Assembly (NCBI GenBank): GCA_004000155.1 | Contig: RCSS01000933.1 | Span: forward strand, 1 to 14,812 | Reading direction: 5' to 3' | Length of the DNA: 14,812 bases | Origin: Tubulinosema ratisbonensis | Taxonomy: Eukaryota > Microsporidia > Tubulinosematidae | Shown: piece by piece, positions 1 through 7,440 of the stretch | Layout of the letters: each line of letters begins with the position of its first letter | Numbering within the stretch: position 1 is the stretch's first letter | Notes under the pieces: model-generated | The model's input: the letters and a program-made list of their open reading frames with translations, nothing else | Databases searched by the model: none | Told to the model about the DNA's origin: nothing | Program-made: the position numbers and the translations under genes

Positions 1-911
1 GTTCCAAAAATCAATGGTAGTTATTTTTAAATAAATGATATAATTAATTTTTTAATAATTAATTTAAAAATCTATTCAACGTGTTGTAACATGAAAAAAA
101 GGGAATTTTTTTGGAGTGGGAAAAAACTTACCCCTAAGTTTGAATTTAATAGCAACCAATATTTATATTTTTCGCTTTACTAAAGAATCGGGTTAATTTT
201 GAAAAATAATAAATTTAAAATATATTAATTAAATATATAAAAATAACTATGTCAGTGTTTCTTAAAGTGAAACCAACTTCTTAAAGATGTGCAATTTGAG
301 ATTTTTCGTGGGTCTGGATTCTTTCTCTCTGCGATATTTTATAAGAAGAAAATTTCCTCTATAGATTAATTTTAAATTAAAAATAAGAATGGGAAAACAT
401 AAATATTCAAAGTTTATTGAGGGTCAAAAATTAAAGAGAACAAAAACAAGATGATTAATTCATTGTTGATGTAAAAAATCATCAATGTAAATAAAAAAAG
501 ATCTTTTAATTTAAAATCTTAAAATGCTTATTAAGATGTTTTATAATGAATTTAAAATAAAATTTTTAAAAAAACGTTTATATTTAGTTTTTTTTAATAT
601 ATCAAAAAATCCAATTTTATATAATATTTAGCCTAATGTTTGTCTAAATACTATTTTTTTAAAAAATTTTCTATTATATATTCAAGCATAATGAAAAACT
701 TAAAAATTTTTTAAAAGGGTACTTACTATCATTTTTATCTTATGTTAATGTCTTTTTTTTATTTTTATCAAAACCCATATACTGTAAAAAATAAAGAAAA
801 CTTATGAGGTCATAAAATAATTTAATTAATTAGATTATTTGGTATTAAATTATATCTTTTAAATATCATTTATAAATGAATAAATTTTTAAAACTTTCTG
901 TAACCACACCC

Positions 912-1040
912 TGCAAAGTAAGATAGAGTTAGAAGTCGGTAGAGTGACTAAGGTGGTGAGGTTTTTTGGGTGAAAGGGTATCGATATCTTGCCCTATACT
1001 TAATTATGTAGAAACATATTTTACCACATGTTTTTTTATA
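912..1040. repeat. Dispersed repeat, copy A
   Basis: This block aligns with 4028-4150 (copy B) in the same orientation. Shared blocks include TGCArAGTAAG, TTAGA followed by AGTC, AGGT, TATC, ATAC and AATTATGyAGAA, ending in ATTTTAC. By eye about two thirds of bases match, with small gaps. Similarity seems to fade rather than stop, and weak matches continue to about 1140. No reading frame is conserved between the copies, so I see a noncoding or decayed element. It may be a structured RNA, because CTGCA near its start can pair with TGTAG near its end. A remnant of a mobile element is equally possible. Confidence 0.6.
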
Positions 1041-1200
1041 AATAGAATAAATATTTTTATATAGAAAACATAGTAAAGAATCTTCTTATGGATTTGCATC
1101 CCTAGTTCTCTAAAAAAATCATTAAATTTTATATTATTAGATTATTTTTAGATGAAGATATTTTTTTGTAAAGAATTTTTTATTTGGAAGTGATATTAAG

Positions 1201-1245
1201 TTAAAACCTAATATAAAAGATTATATATTTTATAATAGGTTTTAA
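1201..1245. repeat. Inverted repeat (18-bp arms, one mismatch)
   Basis: The left arm is TTAAAACCTAATATAAAA at 1201-1218 and the right arm is at 1228-1245. The arms pair at 17 of 18 positions around a 9-nt loop. The arms include CC/GG pairs, so base composition alone is not an easy explanation. It lies about 130 bp beyond the 3' end of the asparaginase gene and about 160 bp beyond repeat copy A. It could be a 3'-end structure, a foldback element, or the end of a larger repeat. Confidence 0.7.
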
Positions 1246-1376
1246 TTACATCCCTTTTTAATTTAGTTTAGAATTAAATAAATCAAAATTATCAAAAAAT
1301 TTAAATTTTTGGATAATGACTACAAAAAAATATGTCAGATTTTTAAAAGATAGAATTTTCAAAAATTATTTTTAAT

Positions 1377-2504
1377 TCAATTAGGAGTAAATTCAGCTTT
1401 CAAGGGTTTTTTAAACAGCCTTTTAACTTCTTCAACATCATCAAAATTGCCTAACAAATAAGCCAGCTTGGCATAAGCAGCCTCAAGTGTCATNTCTTCN
1501 CCGGATAAAACGCCAAAATCATGCAAAAATTTACTTCCTTCGTATATATTTTGCACTCTGCCCATTTCGATCTGTGTCACGTTTACTACCACAGTACCAG
1601 AATCCACAATACGCTTGATTGAATCAATAACCCGTTGTTGACTTGGAATGTTTCCCGTGCCAAATGTTTCAAGAATTAATCCCTTTGTATTATTAAAGTT
1701 GATACTGTCAAAGAATAGTGAATCGATCCCCGGATAAATTTTTATTATTCGTATTTTTTTACAAACCTTCATAGAGATTCCTGGTTTTGTAAGTGAATCG
1801 AATTCGCAGATTGGGTTATTTGAGTTATAACAAAGGTTTTCTAATGGTTTTGCGTTTGGGGAGTAAAAAGCATCAAGACTACTTGTAGATTTTTTCTTAA
1901 TTCGTGTTGCAATGAATAAATGTTTATCAAAAAAAACGGTTGGTTTAGAAATGACATGCTTCGCGGCTATTAGCAGCGAATTGATCAAATTAGATTGAAA
2001 ATCGCTATGTTTTTCTACGAAAGCCACCATCGCTCCAGTTAAAATAACAGTTTTATTGAAAGATTCTAACATGAATGATAGGGCTGCTGCGGTATAAGCT
2101 AGAGTATCCGTACCATGGACCACAATAAATGCATCGAAATCGCTGTTTTCATCAATCATTTTCAAAATTTCTAACCAGTTTTGAGGTACTAAATTGGATG
2201 AATCGATTAAAGTTTCTGTCTCTTTGACCACAAAACTTACATCTTCATTCAAATCATTAAAATAAAATTCGTTTTCATCACCATCAAGCTTTCTTGTAAA
2301 ATGAGCTGGTATTTGAGAAATAACATTTACTATCGCCCCCTTTTCAGGCATATAAATTCCATTTCTTTTTACCATAGAAGCAGTTCCTCCAGTATTGATT
2401 ACCAAAATTCTTACGCCATCAACAGCAGCTGATTTTGATTTACAACGTTCACTAAATTTCATTTCTAACACAAAAAATAACAATAACTTTAAACAGATTA
2501 TCAT
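1377..2504 (-). CDS. Type I L-asparaginase (AnsA/ASPG family)
   Basis: It probably hydrolyses L-asparagine to aspartate and ammonia. The 375-residue product follows the bacterial type I enzyme along its whole length. The nucleophile motif TGGT is at residues 38-41 (T41), DSSN at 101-104, HGTDT at 130-134 with T132 and D133 of the second catalytic group, and a lysine (K204) lies before SSLDAF. YPGI, FGTGN and the C-terminal EFTPN also fit. The usual TGSQIP motif reads TGAMVA (156-161), a notable change. The first 30 residues extend beyond AnsA and hold a short hydrophobic run (7-13), perhaps a weak signal or anchor. The start at 2504 is favoured over M15 because a CCC motif sits right upstream. 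Two ambiguous bases near the 3' end are third-codon positions; one codon is GGN, so glycine whatever the base. Five of ten arginine codons are CGN, unlike neighbouring genes, which may point to transfer. Confidence 0.93.
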   Translation of the reverse strand: MIICLKLLLFFVLEMKFSERCKSKSAAVDGVRILVINTGGTASMVKRNGIYMPEKGAIVNVISQIPAHFTRKLDGDENEFYFNDLNEDVSFVVKETETLIDSSNLVPQNWLEILKMIDENSDFDAFIVVHGTDTLAYTAAALSFMLESFNKTVILTGAMVAFVEKHSDFQSNLINSLLIAAKHVISKPTVFFDKHLFIATRIKKKSTSSLDAFYSPNAKPLENLCYNSNNPICEFDSLTKPGISMKVCKKIRIIKIYPGIDSLFFDSINFNNTKGLILETFGTGNIPSQQRVIDSIKRIVDSGTVVVNVTQIEMGRVQNIYEGSKFLHDFGVLSXEXMTLEAAYAKLAYLLGNFDDVEEVKRLFKKPLKAEFTPN

Positions 2505-2506
2505 AA

Positions 2507-2509
2507 GGG
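2507..2509 (-). promoter_or_regulatory. CCC-type start-proximal motif, asparaginase
   Basis: On the coding strand the sequence reads GACCCTTATG, which puts CCC two bases before the ATG. C-rich motifs of this type just upstream of start codons are known in microsporidia. Here it supports the long N-terminus over an internal start. Confidence 0.55.
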
Positions 2510-3072
2510 TCTAAAATAATAAAACAATTATGTTTGATTTAAAATTATATTCTTAGAACTTTTACGGGTTATTTTTATGAGTTTATTAAATGATTTTTAT
2601 TAATTTTCTATTTTTGAATGTAGATTCTTATTTTTTATAAGATTTGTATTTTTTTTTGGCAAATTAGTTTACTGATGAGGAATGTTTTTCTAGATTAGAT
2701 ATGTTGATTATAAAATATAACATTTTTTGATTTTTTTTGTTTTGATCGAGTTAAAAAGGCTTAATTTTAATAGTTTTGGACAACCAAATATTTTCATAGA
2801 TTTATTTTGATTTTATTGATCTAAGATATTTTGATTTTTATATTAAATCAATTAAAGAGAAAACAAAAAACTTATCGGTCAATATTAATAATATGATCTG
2901 ATGTTTTTTTAAATTGAATTCGGTTATAAGTTATATCGGATTTAAAGATAAACTGTGATATTATTATTCATACTATTGCTAAATACTACTATCAAAGTCT
3001 AATCATCAAAGATCATCTTTATCCAAATCATGTCAACCCTTTAAGATATATAAAGACAAACATAAAAAATGC

Positions 3073-3100
3073 ACAGATCTTTTTTTACAGTATGATCTGT
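3073..3100. repeat. Short inverted repeat (7-bp arms)
   Basis: ACAGATC at 3073-3079 pairs with GATCTGT at 3094-3100 around a 14-nt T-rich loop. The short arms could arise by chance in this composition. No gene is nearby. Confidence 0.35.
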
Positions 3101-4027
3101 AAATAAATTGTGGTTCAAAGTAATTATAATGCAATAAGATTGATAAGCGATAGCATTTTAAGAAATTGAAAAGATTTTATCAATTTTTATTCTTTAAATT
3201 GTGCATATCCTACATATAATTTATTGTCTTTTAATTTTCACTTAGTATTAACTTATTAGAATAATTTTTTTTTCTGAATAATTCAAGATATTATTGTTAA
3301 ATGTTAATTGTATATTTTTTAAGAATTTTATTTTATAACTAACCTGTCTAAAGAAACTTATGTAAAACAAATTTAGAAAAAAGGTTTTGAACAGATTTTA
3401 TTCATAAGATTGTTGTAAGTCTTTTTTTATATTTTCCCTCACTATTGTTTTTGTAATGTTCACAGACACCTTTATATAATCATATAAATGTCATACTTGT
3501 TTTGTATTTTGACATAAAATTAAAGATTTCAAAAAGAAAATTTAAACAGTCATGTTTTTATTCTCAACATACATTAGCGATATATTTATTGATCTGATAA
3601 TAACTAAAAGGTAAAGTTTTTGTTAAGAATTATGCAAAAATTGACATCTGAAATTAACTACAAATTTCAATAGTTGGATTGAAAATTTAAAATTTTACTT
3701 GATTATTTCAACCTTAAATATGTAAAATTTTTCACTTAATACGAATTTAATAACTATTTTTCAAAAAGCATTTGTACGCAATACACATATTTTACGCAAA
3801 ATTTTAAATTTATTTTTTTGTCATAAAAATTTATTTATTTCGTAAGGCCTCAATCAGAATTGTTTTTAAATCTTGTTTAAATTAATATCTATTATCTTTT
3901 ACAATATATCAAACATAAATTCAAAGAAAAAATAGATTCAATACCATGGTGTTTTGATGTTTGATTTATTACTTTGTATTGTTATTAAAAATTATTAGTT
4001 CAAAATAAAATCCCTGGAACTGAAGGC

Positions 4028-4150
4028 TGCAGAGTAAGGGAGACTTAGACAGTCAATAAAATGCACAGGTTGGGTTTTATGGTGGAAAACTCGCTGTATC
4101 CTACGATATACCCAATTATGCAGAACTCATTTTACATATATTTCTTTATA
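4028..4150. repeat. Dispersed repeat, copy B
   Basis: This is the partner of 912-1040 in the same orientation, about 3.1 kb away, and weak similarity continues to about 4250. It is visibly less AT-rich than the surrounding spacer. Its ends can pair (CTGCA near 4027-4031 with TGCAG near 4119-4123). GGGTTTT at 4072-4078 can pair with AAAACTC at 4086-4092, with G-U allowed, and GTATC can fold with GATAT around CTAC. This would suit a structured RNA of roughly 100 nt. I could not match it to tRNA, 5S, U6, SRP or another known RNA. A 33-codon open frame from 4061 is absent from copy A, which argues against coding. Confidence 0.6.
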
Positions 4151-4418
4151 CTCAAATATTAATATATTACTTAAAAGGCATATCGAACGATCTTATTAAA
4201 AATTTCACATCTTTAGGTAATAAAAAAAATATTAAGTTCAACTATATATTTTTTTACAACATACTTCATTAATGTAAATATTTTTTATGAAAATATAAGA
4301 TATCTTTAGACATAATGTATTATCATATTTTGTAAATTTTTTTCTCAAATTAAATATATTTAAATTTTTATAATGGTGTTAATCATAAAATAATCGCTTT
4401 AGCAATACGTTAACCCTT

Positions 4419-4458
4419 ATACAAATTTAATAAATTGATCGCCTTATTAAATTTGTAT
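4419..4458. repeat. Perfect 15-bp inverted repeat
   Basis: ATACAAATTTAATAA at 4419-4433 and its exact reverse complement at 4444-4458 enclose the 10-nt loop ATTGATCGCC. It lies about 270 bp beyond repeat copy B, much as the hairpin at 1201-1245 lies beyond copy A. The function is unknown. Confidence 0.7.
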
Positions 4459-5249
4459 CTTTTAAAAGGTTCAATGAAGTATTCAATTTCTAAACAATAA
4501 ATTTATTTGCTTAATCATTTCTTGATAAATTTATATATTTTTACAAATATATTGATTAGAAAATTCTGTGAATTTCACGGTAGTAGCCTTGGCTTCCTGT
4601 AATTAAATTGCAATAAATTTTTTGTTTGCTATTTTTTTATTTATTACTTTTTTCTGGATATTATCTTAAAGTAATTAATCTTCCTTTGATAGAATATTTT
4701 CTAAAAAATTTAGAACCGATAAACTAATTTAATAAACACTTAAAATACCTTTTTATATAAATCATAACTTAGAATTCTGTAATTTTATGCTAAGAATCCC
4801 AAAAACTTTTAGAAAATATAAGTTTATGGTGTTTTTTTTTCTAAAAAATACATCTTTTGTAAATCAAAGTATACATATTTGAATATATAAATCATTTTCT
4901 GAGCACTTATTTTAATAAAATTTGACAAATTCATTTTTTAAGTCCTGATTTTAATAAATTAAAGTTTTCCTAAATTTCATAGAATAACAAATTAGAAATA
5001 AGCTGCTCAAATATTTTTAATACCTAAAAAATCTATAATAACTTTACTCTAACAATTCTAAGTTTACTAAAAAAAAATTATTTGATCAAAAACGTATTGG
5101 TAATCTGTAGATTGAAGTTTTCTAAGAAAAAGCTGATTTTTTATAGGTTAAAAAATCTTGAAATATTTCCTTATAATTTCTTTCCTATTGAAAAAAATTT
5201 TCTTATTAAAGAATTTCTTTTTCTCTCTTCAAAAATATTTAGTGTAAAA

Positions 5250-5358
5250 ATAAAAATTATAACTCAAAATTATTAAATCACAAAAAAATAAAAAAATTTT
5301 TAATTTAAAAATAAAAACTTTGACTCAAAGTTAAAAAATCAAAAAAAAAATAAATAAT
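5250..5358. repeat. Diverged AT-rich direct repeat, period about 61 bp
   Basis: Two units of about 48 bp, starting near 5250 and 5311, share ATAAAAA, ACTCAAA and AAATCA followed by A-rich runs. The second unit contains a small palindrome, ACTTTG-ACT-CAAAGT. It lies just beyond the 3' end of the LRR gene. Low complexity makes the boundaries soft. Confidence 0.4.
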
Positions 5359-5384
5359 TAAAAAAATGTACAAAAAATATAATT

Positions 5385-7307
5385 TTATAAATATTCATAA
5401 TAATCCTTTTCTTTTTCTTGTTTTTCATGAATAACAATTCTATCAACAGTCAATCCAATATCATTAAGCTTAATCTTAGCATTAACAAACTTCTTACCAA
5501 AAGATTCTAATTCTTCCAAATTAAAATTAGTATCATACTGCTTAATCTTAATATACTTAATATTCTCATTCTTAAACTTTTGATTGATAAACATTTTACA
5601 TTCGTTTTCGTTTAAAAATGCATCATTCAAAATCAATTCTTCAAGGGTAATTTGGTTAATCAAACTAATTAAATCATCATTTTTTAGAGATAAAAAAGAT
5701 AGTTTTACCNTTTNAANNTTTGTAAATGATTTAAATAGCAAATTTAAATTGTTGTGATCGCAGTTTACCATTTCAAATTTTGTACAATTTAGCTTTGTAT
5801 TCGTAGCTGATATGTTTAAATTTAATCTGTGAAAGGAAAGATCTTGTACGTTTGTNAGGAATGAATAATTTACTAATTTTAATTCGTGTTTTGTGGAGTG
5901 CATGGATGACAAATCCAAATTAAGGTTGTTAATTTTGAGCTTTGATAAATTTAATTTCTCAAGAAAATCAAAATTATAGCTGTAAAATGGTGATAAATAC
6001 AAGGTTAAAGCACTTAATTTACATCCTTTTAAAGTAGAAAAGGTTACATTCTTTCTTGTTTGNGTGAAGGGAGAACTTTTATAAACCAAAGTCAAATCAG
6101 TAAGCTTTTTTAGTTTGGTAATAAAATTAATTTTTTTATCATCCAATTCTTCTATTTTAACACCCAAAACACTTAAATTTTCGTTTAGAACAGGCTCTTC
6201 GGACAAGTCACCAATCTGTAAATTGGTTAAATTTGTATTTTTTAAAATTGAAACTTCACTGCCCAACAAATTTTTACTTGAAGAATAGAAAAAAGATCCA
6301 AGATCAGATTGTTTTACAGCCTCAAACAGTTCTTTTACTTTGCTATATTCTCTATAAGGAATGATTATCAGTGTTTTTAAATTTTTTAAAAATTCTTTTT
6401 TAAAAAACAAACAAGCAGAACTTCTTAGCTCTAACAAAGACAACTTTTTAGGTAAATTAAATTTAATATCTTTGGGATGAATTAAATTACAGCTAACAGA
6501 CAAATTTTCTAAATTAATAAACTGCTTAACAAACAAAGCTCTTTTTTCATTATCAATGTCTAAACTTAAATTTACAATCTGTTTAATTTTATCGCCAAGA
6601 ATGTCATAAACAGATTGTAAATTTTTAACTTTCAAAGAAACAAGTTTTTTACTAAAAAATTCTTTTTCTGGGATCACATTGTAAATTTGTAAATTAGGTA
6701 TTTCTAATAAAATCAAAGCTCTTTTCAAAAACTCATTCTTGTTAATTTCTTCTAATGTTTTATTTGTAAATTTTAATGTAAGATAATTGCTTTGATTTAC
6801 TTGTGAAAAGTAATTGAGATTACTTCTGATTGACAGATTAGAAATAGAATTAAAAAAAGGTTCTAAACATAAATCATCATCACTCAAAGAAAGTAATTCC
6901 CAGTACATAAAAACAAACTTTTGTAAATAAAAAGAATCTTTTAAAATATTTAAAAGAAGAAATGATTTGGTTTGCTTGTTTTCTTTTAACATTTTTATTA
7001 AATTGTTAAGAAAATTGTTTATACAAGCAGAAGTACAATAATTTAGGATTGTTTTACCTATTTTGGTTAAATCTGTTTCTGTTTTGTATTCCTCTAAGCA
7101 TAGCTTGATTAAAATATCAAATTCGTTGTCTGATAAATCTAATGACAGGTATTCTTTTTTGCCGAAAAGGCTTGTTTTTGTGTTAAACAAATTTTTTTGT
7201 TTTATTTGTGGTAAATCAAACATACTTTCGTTTATTTCGTGTTCTTTTTTTGATTTTAAAATGATTTTGGTGTAAAGGAAGGGAAATAAAAGAGGAAAGA
7301 TTGACAT
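5385..7307 (-). CDS. Leucine-rich-repeat protein
   Basis: The 640-residue product is rich in Leu, Asn, Lys and Ile. From about residue 200 to 620 it shows repeated, irregular LRR strands of the kind LxxLxLxxN, for example LTDLTLVYKS, LSALTLYLS, LNNLNL-like segments and LEELILND. LRR proteins act as protein-binding scaffolds, and divergent LRR families are common in microsporidia, where some are secreted. The first 17 residues (MSIFPLLFPFLYTKIIL) are hydrophobic and could be a weak signal or anchor. If translation starts at M29 (ATG at 7221-7223) this segment is lost. No clear CCC motif precedes either ATG. Six ambiguous bases affect the gene: four clustered in codons 530-533, and one each in codons 415 (ACN, Thr) and 484 (CTN, Leu). 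It is divergent from the Doa1-like gene, 133 bp away. I do not recognise a specific orthologue. Confidence 0.8.
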   Translation of the reverse strand: MSIFPLLFPFLYTKIILKSKKEHEINESMFDLPQIKQKNLFNTKTSLFGKKEYLSLDLSDNEFDILIKLCLEEYKTETDLTKIGKTILNYCTSACINNFLNNLIKMLKENKQTKSFLLLNILKDSFYLQKFVFMYWELLSLSDDDLCLEPFFNSISNLSIRSNLNYFSQVNQSNYLTLKFTNKTLEEINKNEFLKRALILLEIPNLQIYNVIPEKEFFSKKLVSLKVKNLQSVYDILGDKIKQIVNLSLDIDNEKRALFVKQFINLENLSVSCNLIHPKDIKFNLPKKLSLLELRSSACLFFKKEFLKNLKTLIIIPYREYSKVKELFEAVKQSDLGSFFYSSSKNLLGSEVSILKNTNLTNLQIGDLSEEPVLNENLSVLGVKIEELDDKKINFITKLKKLTDLTLVYKSSPFXQTRKNVTFSTLKGCKLSALTLYLSPFYSYNFDFLEKLNLSKLKINNLNLDLSSMHSTKHELKLVNYSFXTNVQDLSFHRLNLNISATNTKLNCTKFEMVNCDHNNLNLLFKSFTXXXXVKLSFLSLKNDDLISLINQITLEELILNDAFLNENECKMFINQKFKNENIKYIKIKQYDTNFNLEELESFGKKFVNAKIKLNDIGLTVDRIVIHEKQEKEKDYYEYL

Positions 7308-7348
7308 GGCTGAAATGTTTTAGTAAATAAATATTTAAAAAATTTTTT

Positions 7349-7376
7349 AATTTTTAATTTTTAATTTTTAATTTTT
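7349..7376. repeat. Tandem AATTTTT repeat in divergent promoter region
   Basis: Four 7-bp AATTTTT units lie in the 133-bp spacer between the divergent LRR and Doa1-like genes, followed by more T-rich sequence. It may serve as an open promoter tract or simply be replication slippage. Confidence 0.6.
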
Positions 7377-7435
7377 ATTTTTATTTTAATTTTATATTCT
7401 ACTTATTTACTTATTTTTATTTATTATTTTTCTAA

Positions 7436-7439
7436 CCCC
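7436..7439 (+). promoter_or_regulatory. CCC-type start-proximal motif, Doa1-like gene
   Basis: The sequence TCTAACCCCA is immediately followed by the ATG at 7441. The four C residues stand out in a spacer that is otherwise almost only A and T, and they support this start codon. Confidence 0.6.
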
Positions 7440-7440
7440 A

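Larger units (their letters stand above)
1..1376. other. AT-rich spacer left of the asparaginase gene
   Basis: No protein gene can be supported here. Reading both strands gave only open frames of about 30 codons or fewer, without a recognisable product. The stretch holds one less AT-rich island near 900-1040 (repeat copy A), a strong hairpin at 1201-1245, and minor less AT-rich patches near 110-160 and 285-350 that I could not identify. No tRNA-like T-arm motif was found. Confidence 0.6.
2505..5384. other. 2.9 kb AT-rich gene-free spacer
   Basis: No gene can be supported. A 64-codon open frame at 5082-5276 begins with TTG, has no internal ATG and has a low-complexity Lys/Phe/Ile/Leu product, so I do not accept it. 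The spacer contains repeat copy B (4028-4150), a perfect 15-bp inverted repeat (4419-4458), a smaller 7-bp inverted repeat (3073-3079 with 3094-3100) and an AT-rich direct repeat next to the LRR gene (5250-5358). A spacer this long suggests a less compact genome than Encephalitozoon. Confidence 0.6.

Noticed and set aside
120..160. AACTTACC resembling the 5' end of U1 snRNA
   Set aside because: No U1 stem-loops or Sm site follow in the expected places.
4081..4125. GGAAAACTCG with a downstream AATT, recalling the 3' half of U1 snRNA
   Set aside because: The 5' splice-site recognition sequence is absent and copy A does not preserve the similarity.
5082..5276. 64-codon plus-strand open frame in the spacer
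   Set aside because: It starts with TTG, contains no ATG, has a low-complexity product and follows local AT composition.
7063..7275. Plus-strand open frame within the LRR gene
   Set aside because: It is antisense to the LRR coding sequence and begins with TTG; a shadow frame.
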